This document shows positions 44,214 through 52,341 of a stretch of 64,000 nucleotides of DNA, piece by piece. The position numbers and the translations under genes are program-made. The notes below the pieces were generated by a model that saw nothing but the letters and a program-made list of their open reading frames with translations, was not told the DNA's origin and did not search any database. Every line of letters starts with the position of its first letter. The stretch's first letter is position 1. The stretch is from Streptomyces sp. HUAS CB01 (GTDB taxonomy: Bacteria; Actinomycetota; Actinomycetes; Streptomycetales; Streptomycetaceae), in assembly GCF_030406905.1 (NCBI RefSeq), contig NZ_CP129137.1, forward strand, positions 3,864,001 to 3,928,000, written 5' to 3'.

Positions 44214-45062
44214 ATGACCTCGGCAGTGATGAGCGAACGAACCGCGGAGCTGCGGGGGTTCCGGGAAGTGCAGCGCCTGGCGTACGAGTGCGCCGAGGCG
44301 GTCGCCGCCCAGCTGAAGCCCGGGGTGACCGAGCGGGAGGCGGCGCGGATGCAGCGCCGCTGGCTGCAGGAGCGCGGGGTGCGGGACTGGTTCCACCTGC
44401 CCTTCGCCTGGTTCGGCGACCGGACCGCGTTCGCGGGCTTCCGGATTCCGCTGCAGTTCTTCCCGACCGACCGGAGGCTGGAGGCGGGCATGCCCTTCAT
44501 CCTCGACATGGCACCGGTCCTCAAGGGGTTCACGGCCGACATCGGCTATTCGGGCTGCCTCGGCCCCCACCCGCTGCACGACCGGCTGCTCGCGGACCTC
44601 CGGGCGCACCGGGAGCTCATCCTGCGCGAGGTGCGCGAGCGGCGCTCCCTCCGGGAGATCTACCAGGACGTGGACCGGCTCATGGTGCGGCAGGGGTACG
44701 CCAACCGGCACCGCGCCTATCCGTTCGGCGTCATCGCCCACAAGGTCGACCGGGTCCGACAGCGGCGCTGGTCGCCGACGCTGTTCGGGTTCGGCACGCA
44801 GTCGCTGAAGGGCCTGGCGAGCGACGCGCTGCACGGTCACCGGGAGGGCTGGTCGCCCCTGTGGTCACCCCACCGTTTCTCCGACCATCCGCCGCAGCCG
44901 GGGCTGTGGGCCGTGGAACCCCACCTCGGCTTCCGCGGGACGGGCGCGAAGTTCGAGGAGATCCTGGTGGTCACGGACTCGAAGGACCCGGAGCAGAGCG
45001 CGTTCTGGCTGGACGACGACCTGCCGCACGTGCGGCGCTGGGCCGAGGAGGAGGCGGCGTGA
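44214..45062 (+). CDS. M24-family metallopeptidase
   Basis: A 282-residue pita-bread-fold protein without the N-terminal creatinase domain. Candidate metal ligands: Asp in FILDMAP, Asp in FTADIGYSG, His in VIAHKVD, Glu in AVEPHLG and Glu in KFEEILVV. Spacing around the His differs from aminopeptidase P, so the substrate may not be a peptide. The ATG at 44214 has only GGTGG upstream; an ATG five codons later is possible. Its stop overlaps the GTG of the hydrolase-SDR gene, so the two are co-translated. Confidence 0.85.
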   Translation: MTSAVMSERTAELRGFREVQRLAYECAEAVAAQLKPGVTEREAARMQRRWLQERGVRDWFHLPFAWFGDRTAFAGFRIPLQFFPTDRRLEAGMPFILDMAPVLKGFTADIGYSGCLGPHPLHDRLLADLRAHRELILREVRERRSLREIYQDVDRLMVRQGYANRHRAYPFGVIAHKVDRVRQRRWSPTLFGFGTQSLKGLASDALHGHREGWSPLWSPHRFSDHPPQPGLWAVEPHLGFRGTGAKFEEILVVTDSKDPEQSAFWLDDDLPHVRRWAEEEAA

Positions 45063-46843
45063 GCACGGGGATCGAGGGAGCGCGCGAGCGCCGGGTGCGC
45101 ACGGGCGGGATCGAGCTGTGCGTGGCGGAGCTCGGGGACGAGCGGCAGCCGACGGTCGTGCTGGTGCACGGCTATCCGGACAGCAAGGAAGTGTGGTCCG
45201 AGGTCGCGTCCCGGCTGGCGGAGCGCTTCCACGTGGTGCTGTACGACGTCCGGGGCCACGGCCGCTCCACGGCCCCGGTGCCGCTGCGCGGCGGCTTCAC
45301 CCTGGGCAAGCTGACGGACGACTTCCTGGCGGTGGCGGACGCGGTCAGTCCGGACCGGCCGGTGCACCTGGTGGGCCACGACTGGGGCTCGGTGCAGGGC
45401 TGGGAGTTCGTGACGGTGAAACGGACCGAGGGGCGCATCGCCTCCTTCACGTCCGTGTCGGGGCCGTCGCTCGACCACTTCGGCCACTGGATCAGGAAGC
45501 GCACGGCCCGGCCGACCCCGCGCCGGGTGGCCCAGCTCCTCGGCCAGGGCGCCAAGTCCTGGTACGTGTACATGCTGCACACACCCGTGCTGCCCGAACT
45601 GGCCTGGCGGGGGCCGCTGGGCCGGCGGTGGCCGAAGATCCTGGAGCGGGTGGAGAAGGTGCCGGGAGATGGCTACCCGACCGCCTCCCTGCCCTCGGAC
45701 GCGGCGCACGGGGCCTGGCTCTACCGGGACAACGTCCGCTTCCGGCTGCTCCACCCCCGCCCCGACGCGTACGCCCATGTGCCGGTGCAGCTGATCACCC
45801 CCACCGGGGACGCGTTCCTGTCCGAGCGGCTCTACGACGATCTCGCGGAGTGGGCCCCACGGCTCGTGCGCCGCACCCTGCCGGCCAAGCACTGGGTGCC
45901 CCGCACCCGTCCCGACCGACTGGCCGGCTGGATCACCGAGTTCGTGACCGCCCACGAGGAGGGGGGCGGTTCGGGTGCCTCCCTGCCGGCGCCCGCGACC
46001 GGGGCTCCGGGGCGGTACGCCGAGCGCTTCGGCGGGCAGTTGGTGCTGGTGACGGGCGCGGCCAGCGGCATCGGCCGCGCGACGGCGTTCGCCTTCGCCG
46101 AGGCCGGGGCTCGCGTGGTCGCGGTGGACCGTGACGGCGAAGGCGCCACCAGGACGGCCGAGATGGCCCGGCTGGTCGGAGCGCCGGAGGCCTGGGGCGA
46201 GACGGCCGACGTCGCCGACGAGGCCGCGATGGAGAAGCTCGCCGAGAAGGTGGCGGGCGAGTACGGCGTCGTGGACGTGCTGGTCAACAACGCGGGGATC
46301 GGTCTCTCCGGCTCGTTCCTCGACACCACGGCCGACGACTGGCGCAAGGTCCTCGACGTCAATCTGTGGGGCGTCATCCACGGCTGCCGCCTCTTCGGCA
46401 GGCAGATGGCCGAGCGCGGCCAGGGCGGCCACATCGTGAACACGGCCTCGGCGGCCGCCTATCAGCCCTCCAGGGCCCTGCCCGCGTACGCGACCTCGAA
46501 AGCCGCCGTCCTGATGCTGAGCGAGTGTCTGCGCGCCGAGCTGGCGGGCCGCGGCATCGGCGTCTCGGCGGTCTGCCCCGGCATCGTGAACACGAACATC
46601 ACCGCCACGGCGCACTTCGCCGGCGTCTCCGAGGAGGAGGAGAAGCGTCGGCGGACGAGGAGCTCGAAGCTCTACGGGATGCGCAACTACCCGCCGGAGA
46701 AGGTGGCAACGGTGATCCTCCGTGCCGTCCTGGACAACCAGGCGGTGGTGCCGGTGACGCCGGAGGCCCGTGGTGCCCGGGTGCTGTCCCGGTTCGCTCC
46801 GGGGATCCTGCGGGCGACAGCGCGGTTGGAGCCTCCGCTGTGA
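45059..46843 (+). CDS. alpha/beta hydrolase-SDR fusion (EphD-like)
   Basis: A 594-residue two-domain enzyme. Residues about 15-300 form an alpha/beta hydrolase with the oxyanion segment HGYPDS, the nucleophile Asp in VGHDWGS and the catalytic His in LPAKHWVP, the epoxide hydrolase pattern. Residues about 320-594 form a short-chain dehydrogenase with TGAASGIG, NNAG and YATSK. The same fusion is found in mycobacterial EphD, which acts on mycolic-acid-related lipids; Streptomyces has none, so the substrate must differ. It overlaps the M24 gene by four bases and is followed by a MerR regulator. Confidence 0.92.
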   Translation: MSTGIEGARERRVRTGGIELCVAELGDERQPTVVLVHGYPDSKEVWSEVASRLAERFHVVLYDVRGHGRSTAPVPLRGGFTLGKLTDDFLAVADAVSPDRPVHLVGHDWGSVQGWEFVTVKRTEGRIASFTSVSGPSLDHFGHWIRKRTARPTPRRVAQLLGQGAKSWYVYMLHTPVLPELAWRGPLGRRWPKILERVEKVPGDGYPTASLPSDAAHGAWLYRDNVRFRLLHPRPDAYAHVPVQLITPTGDAFLSERLYDDLAEWAPRLVRRTLPAKHWVPRTRPDRLAGWITEFVTAHEEGGGSGASLPAPATGAPGRYAERFGGQLVLVTGAASGIGRATAFAFAEAGARVVAVDRDGEGATRTAEMARLVGAPEAWGETADVADEAAMEKLAEKVAGEYGVVDVLVNNAGIGLSGSFLDTTADDWRKVLDVNLWGVIHGCRLFGRQMAERGQGGHIVNTASAAAYQPSRALPAYATSKAAVLMLSECLRAELAGRGIGVSAVCPGIVNTNITATAHFAGVSEEEEKRRRTRSSKLYGMRNYPPEKVATVILRAVLDNQAVVPVTPEARGARVLSRFAPGILRATARLEPPL

Positions 46844-46966
46844 GCGGTCATGATGTGGTCGCGCCGCGCCGGTCCCCCGGCCGGGCCGCGGCCTTCCGGT
46901 CCGGATGGGCCCGCGAGGTGCGCGCCCTGCCGGAGCGGGCCGTCATGGAGCAGTAGAGGAGTGGTC

Positions 46967-47908
46967 GTGTCCGGGGAGCATGCGGTGGAGTACCGGATCG
47001 AGGACCTCGCCCACCACAGCGGGGCGACGGTCCGGACGATTCGCGCCTACCAGGACCGCGGGCTGCTGCCCAAACCGGAGCGGCGCGGCCGGTCGAACGT
47101 GTACGGGGACTCCCATCTGGCCCGGCTGCGTCAGATCGCCGACCTCCTCGACCGCGGGTACACCCTCGCGTCGATCAAGGAGCTCCTGGAGGCCTGGGAC
47201 ACGGGCCGTGGACTGGGCGGGGTGCTGGGGCTCGTCGCGGAGGTCCACGGTCCCTGGACCGACGAAAAGGCCGACCGGATCAGTCGTGTGGAGCTCGACG
47301 CGACCTTCGGGGGGCAGCCGGACGAGGAGGCCATCGGCGAGGCCGTGGAGCTCGGTGTGCTGGAGCGCATCCCGGGCAGGGACGACGAGTTCCTGGTGCC
47401 GAGTCCCCAGGAGCTCGCCGTCGCGGCCGAGTTGTACGCCGCCGGCGTCCCGCTCCTGGCGATCGCCGGGCATCTACGGGAACTTCGCGGGCAGGTGGAA
47501 CATATCGCCTCCCGCTTCCTGGAGTTCACCACCGAGCACGTCTTCGCCCGGTATCTCGGTCACCGGCCCCCGACGGACGCCGACGCGGCGGAGGCGGCCT
47601 CGATGGTGCGGCGGCTGCGGCCCCTCGCACAGCAGACCGTCGACGCCGAACTTGCGCGGGCCATGCGCCTGTTCGCGACGCGTCATCTGCAGTACCACCT
47701 CGGCGCCGAGGGCTCCCTGGAGAGTGGGGACGATGCACGCCGGGTGACTCTCCCCGCCGACACGATCCGTGCCGTGGAAGGGCTTGTTGGTGCGGAGCAC
47801 ACAGCCGCCTTCATCGCTGCGGCCGCCGAACGGGAGGTACATGCACGGCGATTGGACGCCCTCGCGGCAAGTCGGCTGCAATCCGTCGATGTTGATCAAA
47901 AGGCCTGA
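46967..47908 (+). CDS. MerR-family transcriptional regulator
   Basis: A 313-residue regulator. The N-terminal winged helix is typical of MerR (YRIEDLAHHSGATVRTIRAYQDRGLLPKPERRGRSNVYGDSHLARLRQI, about residues 6-55 of the chain). The long C-terminal part is all helical with no Cys metal site, so a small organic effector or none is likely. The GTG at 46967 has AGGAG five bases upstream. It lies about 120 bp after the EphD-like gene in the same direction and may regulate it. The 3' end is AT-richer and runs into the second DnaA-box group. Confidence 0.9.
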   Translation: MSGEHAVEYRIEDLAHHSGATVRTIRAYQDRGLLPKPERRGRSNVYGDSHLARLRQIADLLDRGYTLASIKELLEAWDTGRGLGGVLGLVAEVHGPWTDEKADRISRVELDATFGGQPDEEAIGEAVELGVLERIPGRDDEFLVPSPQELAVAAELYAAGVPLLAIAGHLRELRGQVEHIASRFLEFTTEHVFARYLGHRPPTDADAAEAASMVRRLRPLAQQTVDAELARAMRLFATRHLQYHLGAEGSLESGDDARRVTLPADTIRAVEGLVGAEHTAAFIAAAAEREVHARRLDALAASRLQSVDVDQKA

Positions 47909-47920
47909 CCGTGCCGAGAG

Positions 47921-47974
47921 TTGTCCACATCAACGTCAATTCTGTTGTGGATAAGTCGAGTTGGCTGTGGATCA
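47921..47974. promoter_or_regulatory. second DnaA-box group (three sites)
   Basis: Exact TTGTCCACA at 47921-47929 (+) and TGTGGATAA at 47946-47954 (-), plus the near-match TGTGGATCA at 47966-47974 (-), within 54 bp. It lies in the gap between the MerR gene and kptA, about 11 kb from the larger cluster. Confidence 0.7.
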
Positions 47975-48046
47975 AACCTGTCGGCAGTTGTCGTCCGGAT
48001 GAAAATCGCGTGGCGACGCGTCGGCCTCCGGCGGCACTCTGAGGAC

Positions 48047-48589
48047 ATGGACGAACAACGCACCGTGAAGGTGTCGAAGTACCTCGCGAAACACCTGCGG
48101 CATCAACCGGAGCGCATCGGGATCGCCCTGGACGCGAACGGCTGGGTCACGATCGAGGAGCTGCTGCGCGCCACGGCCGAGAACGGCTTCCCCATCACCC
48201 GGGACGAGCTGGACCACGTGGTGGCGGCCAACGACAAGCGGCGCTTCATGATCGACGGCGCCCGGATCCGGGCGAACCAGGGCCACACCGTGGAGGTCGA
48301 CCTGGAGCTGCCGGTCGCCGAGCCGCCCGCGTACCTGTACCACGGCACGGTCGCGCGCAGCCTGGACGCGATCCGGGCCGAGGGACTGCGCCCGATGGCC
48401 CGCCACCATGTGCACCTCTCCCCGGACCGCGAGACGGCGACACGGGTCGGCGCCCGCAGGGGCCGCCCCGTCGTCCTCTCCGTGGACGCGGGAGCGATGC
48501 ACCGCGCCGGCCACGTCTTCCACATCAGCGCCAACGGCGTCTGGCTCACGGACACCGTCCCGCCGCGGTTCCTGCGCTTCCCCGGCTGA
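48047..48589 (+). CDS. kptA: RNA 2'-phosphotransferase
   Basis: A 180-residue Tpt1/KptA enzyme that transfers an internal RNA 2'-phosphate to NAD, giving ADP-ribose 1'',2''-cyclic phosphate. The N-terminal winged helix includes KYLAKHLRHQPERIGIALDANGWV with the conserved Arg-His pair; the catalytic core shows LYHGTVARSLDAIRAEGL, HHVHLSPDRETATRVGARRGRPVVL and FHISANGVWLTDTVPPRFL. The ATG at 48047 follows GAGGA. Its role in bacteria without this kind of tRNA splicing is unclear. Confidence 0.95.
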   Translation: MDEQRTVKVSKYLAKHLRHQPERIGIALDANGWVTIEELLRATAENGFPITRDELDHVVAANDKRRFMIDGARIRANQGHTVEVDLELPVAEPPAYLYHGTVARSLDAIRAEGLRPMARHHVHLSPDRETATRVGARRGRPVVLSVDAGAMHRAGHVFHISANGVWLTDTVPPRFLRFPG

Positions 48590-48679
48590 CGGGGCCTTCC
48601 GCCACGGGAACCACGGGAAACCACGGAAAGGGGACGCGCAGGGCACCCGTACGCTGGAGGGCATGCCTCTCCCCTGCCC

Positions 48680-48922
48680 CTGAGCACCGTGATCCTTCCC
48701 GTGCACCGCTGGAACGAGGGGGGCCGGGCCCGGTGGCAGCGCGCCGAGGAGCTCGGTTTCCACGCCGCGTACACGTATGACCACCTGGCGTGGCGTTCGT
48801 TCCGCGACGACCCCTGGTACGGGGGCGTTCCCACGCTGACCGCCGCCGCGGCCGCGACCGACCGGCTGCGCCTGGGCACGCTGGTGACCTCAGTCAAGCC
48901 TCGATCACCCATCGCAGCCTGA
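48680..48922 (+). pseudogene. truncated 5' fragment of an F420-type (LLM) oxidoreductase gene
   Basis: Encodes LSTVILPVHRW through LRLGTLVTS, matching the first 75 or so residues of the complete gene at 51346, then changes to unrelated sequence (VKPRSPIAA) and stops. The only upstream ATG (48663) is out of frame and meets a stop after six codons. Identity ends exactly at a 19-bp segment also present at 51542-51560. It is the severed 5' end left by the insert that follows. Confidence 0.8.
48873..48891 (+). repeat. direct repeat, left boundary of insert
   Basis: TGGGCACGCTGGTGACCTC is identical to 51542-51560 and in the same reading phase of the oxidoreductase gene. Homology to that gene stops immediately after it. 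Confidence 0.7.
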
Positions 48923-48969
48923 TCTGGGGAAACATACGTCAAGGGCGTCTTGGTCCCGCCCGAAGCGGA

Positions 48970-49371
48970 TCAGATCGCGATGAGTCGGACGCGGCTACCG
49001 CACAGCTTGCCCATGTCGTCGACGTCCGACGTGAGCATGGCCACCGGGCCCGGCTGGCGGAGCGACAGCTCGGCGACGGTGGCATCGATCGCGTACTTGT
49101 GGCCGTGCAGTCCGGCCTCTTTCAGCAGCCCGGCGGCGGCCCTGGCCGCCTGCTCGGTCACCGCTTCGACCTTGACCTGGGAGAGGACCCAGTTCAGTCG
49201 GGCGGTGTTCACCCGGGCGTGCATGACTTCCACGATGGTGTTGGCACAGACCACGAGATCGGCAGCCATCGAGTGGAAGGATCGGATCATCGCGAGCACG
49301 GCCCGGTCCTGTGAGACCCAGGCGGACAGTCCCTGGGAGTCCAGTACAACGGTCTCGATGCGGTGGTTCAC
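48970..49371 (-). CDS. PIN-domain toxin (VapC-like)
   Basis: A 133-residue PIN nuclease. Candidate metal acids follow the family order: Asp in VVLDSQGLSAW (about residue 10), Glu in NTIVEVMHARV (about 48), Asp in KYAIDATVAEL (about 98) and Asp in LTSDVDDM (about 116). VapC toxins cleave tRNA or rRNA. The GTG start overlaps the stop of the antitoxin gene by four bases, the usual vapBC layout. It lies at the left end of the insert, with its 3' end about 80 bp from the boundary repeat. Confidence 0.88.
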   Translation of the reverse strand: MNHRIETVVLDSQGLSAWVSQDRAVLAMIRSFHSMAADLVVCANTIVEVMHARVNTARLNWVLSQVKVEAVTEQAARAAAGLLKEAGLHGHKYAIDATVAELSLRQPGPVAMLTSDVDDMGKLCGSRVRLIAI

Positions 49372-49616
49372 GCGGCGCTCGCCGACTCCTCGTGCTTGGC
49401 CGTGCCGAAGATCCTGGCCTGGGCCGCGGCCAGCTCCTCGTCGGTGAACGCGCCGTGCTCCTCCTCGTAGCGGCGCAGCTCCTCGCCGAGCAGCTGGTGC
49501 CTGATCTGGCGAGCGACCGCCTCCGCGACGTAGCCGGAGACGTTGTCCGTGAGCCTCTTCAGCTCCGCCACCTGCTCGGTGGGCAGAGTGACCGTGATGC
49601 GGGTCGTTTCAGCCAT
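49368..49616 (-). CDS. antitoxin of ribbon-helix-helix type (VapB-like)
   Basis: An 82-residue protein. The N-terminus TTRITVTLPTEQVAELKRLT with NVSGYVAEAVARQI reads as a ribbon-helix-helix DNA-binding domain (about residues 3-42). The acidic helical C-terminus (EELRRYEEEHGAFTDEELAAA) would wrap the toxin. The ATG at 49616 was chosen; longer in-frame starts would cover the palindrome upstream. The pair is expected to autoregulate through that palindrome. Confidence 0.85.
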   Translation of the reverse strand: MAETTRITVTLPTEQVAELKRLTDNVSGYVAEAVARQIRHQLLGEELRRYEEEHGAFTDEELAAAQARIFGTAKHEESASAA

Positions 49617-49623
49617 GGAGCCA

Positions 49624-49639
49624 GCATACTGCGGTATGC
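49624..49639. promoter_or_regulatory. operator palindrome of the toxin-antitoxin pair
   Basis: GCATAC-TGCG-GTATGC is a perfect 6-bp inverted repeat starting eight bases upstream of the antitoxin ATG, the expected site for autorepression. Confidence 0.7.
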
Positions 49640-49671
49640 GCGCCAGCTGTCGGGCTTCTCCACCCACGAGC

Positions 49672-50880
49672 TCAGCGCCGTCCCGCATCGAGCAGCTCGC
49701 GTAGACGGTCGCCGATCACGGACACCCCGGGGCGCGGGGCGGCCTCGTAGTACCAGGGCTTGCGCCGACGCAGCAGCGCGTCACCGTGCTCGCTCCAGGT
49801 GAATCCGGGCTTCCTCAGCAGTTTCCGGAACACGGCGTCCGCTGTCTCCGGGTGAGCGGCGGCCAGCCGGCGGATCGGCAGTGGCGTGATCGACTCCTCG
49901 CGCAGGTACGTGCGCAGCAGGTCCTGGTGCTGTCTGCGGCCCGTGAGGGCGGGCTCCGCGAAGAGGTCCCGCAGCATCCCGTAGTCGGCGTAGAAGTTGA
50001 GCCCGTCGACCTGGTCGTAGATGACGCCGACGGTGTCCGAGTCCGCCAGTTCTGACGGCAGCTCGAAGAAGGGCAGGTCCAGGCCGGGGAGCCGCTTGCG
50101 TCGGGCACGGCTGGGCTGTGCGGCGACGGCGGCCTGTTGGCGGTGGCGGTAGTAGGCGTTGAGGAGGTCCTCGGCTTCGGCAGGCGGAAGGACCAGTTCG
50201 TCGCCACCGCAGAACTCGATGAACGCGGCCCGGTCCTCCCGCATACGCTGCCGTCCCTGCTCGATCTTCTCTGGGTTGCGGAAAACCAGCTCGGGGTCGT
50301 GCGTGGCCAGTTTCAGAGCTGCTTGGGCGATCTCGGTGGCGCTGGACCTGGGGTAGCTCGTCATCGCCCCGGACACCAACCACGCCCCGCCGGCCGAGTG
50401 GACGGGTACCAGGCAGGTATGGAGGAATCCCCCCTTGGACACTCCGCGGAACGCCGCCCGCCCGACGTTCGAGTACGTGCGGTACTCCAGGTCGTCGACA
50501 AGGTTCAGCAGGATGACGGCATCGCCGTCCTTGCGCCGGACCTCGAAGACGCCCTCGACCGGGTCACGCCAGCCGAGCAGCATCTCCCGGTCGGTCGCGC
50601 TCAAGTCCTTCCGGCCGGCGATGAAGCGGTCCACCACGGTCGAACCGTCCGGCAACCGGTACCGCAGGACGAAATGGTCGGTGATCCGGATCGCCTCACC
50701 CTCGTCCAACTGCCGTTCAGGTCCGGCGGCCTCCAGCAGGAGGTGCGTCAACCACCGGTCGAAGCGGGCACTCTGCGCGAAGGTGACCAGCCGCCCCTTC
50801 AATTCGGCGCTGCGCTCGATGAGATCAGCCAATGACGGTTCATGGGCACCCTGATGTGCGCCCTGTGCGGCCTCAGCCAC
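49672..50880 (-). CDS. hypothetical protein, 402 residues, in the insert
   Basis: A soluble protein with no signal peptide or membrane segment. Notable stretches are RFDRWLTHLLLEAAGPERQ, an acid-rich beta region VEGVFEVRRKDGDAVILLNLVDDLEYRTYSN and AFIEFCGGDELVLPPAEAEDLLNAYYRHRQ; the C-terminal third is a separate helical region (LPGLDLPFFELPSELADSD to the end). I recall similar uncharacterised proteins in other Streptomyces but cannot name a family. The GTG at 50880 has AAAGGG six bases upstream. It lies between the antitoxin gene (56 bp downstream) and a 103-residue gene (52 bp upstream), same strand. Confidence 0.75.
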   Translation of the reverse strand: MAEAAQGAHQGAHEPSLADLIERSAELKGRLVTFAQSARFDRWLTHLLLEAAGPERQLDEGEAIRITDHFVLRYRLPDGSTVVDRFIAGRKDLSATDREMLLGWRDPVEGVFEVRRKDGDAVILLNLVDDLEYRTYSNVGRAAFRGVSKGGFLHTCLVPVHSAGGAWLVSGAMTSYPRSSATEIAQAALKLATHDPELVFRNPEKIEQGRQRMREDRAAFIEFCGGDELVLPPAEAEDLLNAYYRHRQQAAVAAQPSRARRKRLPGLDLPFFELPSELADSDTVGVIYDQVDGLNFYADYGMLRDLFAEPALTGRRQHQDLLRTYLREESITPLPIRRLAAAHPETADAVFRKLLRKPGFTWSEHGDALLRRRKPWYYEAAPRPGVSVIGDRLRELLDAGRR

Positions 50881-50932
50881 GTTCAGCCCTTTCGTACGAG
50901 CCGGTTCCGCATGAAGCGAGAGGTGTCCGGCC

Positions 50933-51244
50933 TCAACCGGCCCAGTGGCGGTACGCCCCGATCCACTCCGCCCCCTCGGGCGCCGGGTTCGGCAGCGGCA
51001 GGTCCAGGATTCCGATCGCCTGCTGCACACGGCCACGCGAGCCCAGGGCGACGATCCTGCCGCCGGGCGTGATGTCGACGCCGCGCACCGTCACCTCGGC
51101 GCCGAGAACTGTGGTGGTGAAGGGCAGGGCGAGGTTCTCCTCAAGCATGGTGAACAGGCCGGTCCACTGCTCATCCTCGCCGGAGCCGTCCACCGTCACC
51201 TCGTCGATCACGGCCTCGAGCTCGGCCCTGTCCAGCGTGCCCAT
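50933..51244 (-). CDS. hypothetical protein, 103 residues, in the insert
   Basis: An acidic soluble protein: helical N-terminus (RAELEAVIDEVTVDGSGEDEQWTGLFTMLEENLALPF), a beta segment (TTTVLGAEVTVRGVDITPGGRIVALGSRGRVQQAIGILDLPL) and a conserved-looking end EGAEWIGAYRHWAG. Similar short proteins are widespread in actinobacteria and sometimes labelled calcium-binding, without proof that I know of. First gene of the four minus-strand genes in the insert. Start ATG at 51244; its promoter overlaps the 100-bp gap to the divergent oxidoreductase gene. Confidence 0.75.
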   Translation of the reverse strand: MGTLDRAELEAVIDEVTVDGSGEDEQWTGLFTMLEENLALPFTTTVLGAEVTVRGVDITPGGRIVALGSRGRVQQAIGILDLPLPNPAPEGAEWIGAYRHWAG

Positions 51245-51345
51245 GACGCCACGGTAGCGGCCCGCATCGCGACGTCGGCGTGGCTTCCCGAATCTGCTCC
51301 ACCGGCATATCCGTGACAGCGGGAGGCCCGCGTATCGTCGAGGCC

Positions 51346-52278
51346 ATGCGTCTGAGCACGGTGATCCTCCCCATCCACCGATGGGCCGAAGGGCAGAAGA
51401 TCTGGCGGCGGGCCGAAGACCTCGGTTTCCATGCCGCGTACACGTACGACCACCTGTCGTGGCGGTCGTTCCGGGACGGGCCGTGGTTCGGTGCCATCCC
51501 CACGCTCACAGCCGCAGCGACGGTCACACGGAGTATGCGATTGGGCACGCTGGTGACCTCGCCGAACTTCCGGCACCCGGTCACCCTCGCCAAGGAACTG
51601 ATCACCCTCGACGACATCTCCGACGGCCGCGTCACGCTGGGCATCGGGGCCGGGGGCAACGGCTTCGACGCGACCACGCTGCTGAAGGGCGACGAGGAGC
51701 CCTGGACGCCCCGGGAGCGCGCCGACCGCTTCGGCGAGTTCGTGCCCCTGCTCGACAGGCTGCTGCGCGAGCCCGCCGGGACGACCCACGAGGGCCGTTT
51801 CTACTCGGCCCGGGAGGCACGCAACGTACCCGGCTGCGTACAGCGGCCCCGGCTCCCCTTCGCCGTCGCCGCCACCGGCCCCAGAGGACTGAGGCTCGCC
51901 GCCCAGTACGGGCAGGCCTGGGTGACGACCGGCGACCCGAAGCTCTTCGAGACGGGTACCCCCGAGCAGTCGGTCGAGGCCGTGTCCGGCCAGCTCACCA
52001 AGCTCGGCAAGGCCTGCTCCGAGGCAGGCCGGGACGCCTCCGAGCTGGACAGGATCCTGCTCACCGGCTTCACCCCGGACTTCAACCCCGCCCTCCCCGC
52101 GCCCGGGCGGGGCCGTCCGCTGGACTCCCTCGAGGCGTTCGTGGACTTCGCCGGCCGGTACGCGGAGCTCGGCTTCACCGAGATCGTCGTCCACTGGCCC
52201 GTCGACGACTCCGTGTTCGCCGCCGACCAGGCCGTTTTCGAGCGGATCGCCACCGAGGCCCTCTCACGGCTGGGCTGA
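51346..52278 (+). CDS. LLM-class F420-dependent oxidoreductase
   Basis: A 310-residue luciferase-like TIM-barrel protein. N-terminal STVILPIHRWAEGQKIWRRAEDLGF and AYTYDHLSWRSF, then LGTLVTSPNFRHPVTLAKELITLDDISDGRVTLGIGAGG, the classical cofactor-binding part. The F420 rather than FMN assignment is from family resemblance. The ATG at 51346 is preceded by GGGAGG at some distance. Codons up to about 51541 come from the inserted copy of the 5' end; the rest appears to be the original gene body, so the protein is a junction product but complete. Related fragment at 48680. Confidence 0.88.
   Translation: MRLSTVILPIHRWAEGQKIWRRAEDLGFHAAYTYDHLSWRSFRDGPWFGAIPTLTAAATVTRSMRLGTLVTSPNFRHPVTLAKELITLDDISDGRVTLGIGAGGNGFDATTLLKGDEEPWTPRERADRFGEFVPLLDRLLREPAGTTHEGRFYSAREARNVPGCVQRPRLPFAVAATGPRGLRLAAQYGQAWVTTGDPKLFETGTPEQSVEAVSGQLTKLGKACSEAGRDASELDRILLTGFTPDFNPALPAPGRGRPLDSLEAFVDFAGRYAELGFTEIVVHWPVDDSVFAADQAVFERIATEALSRLG
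51542..51560 (+). repeat. direct repeat, right boundary of insert
   Basis: Second copy of TGGGCACGCTGGTGACCTC (see 48873-48891). The DNA between the first bases of the two copies is 2669 bp long. Confidence 0.7.
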
Positions 52279-52341
52279 CTCCCGACGCCCTCACGCCACC
52301 CCGACTACAGGGAGCCAGCGGGCGAACACTCAGATGTGCGC

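Noticed and set aside
44129..46843. A single 904-codon protein covering M24 and hydrolase genes
   Set aside because: Its first third is out of phase with the M24 gene and lacks bias; the GTG at 45059 overlapping the M24 stop is the proper start.
48680..51560. A recent tandem duplication of the oxidoreductase 5' end
   Set aside because: The two copies differ at many positions outside the 19-bp segment, so they were not made by a recent local duplication; one copy must have come from a diverged source.
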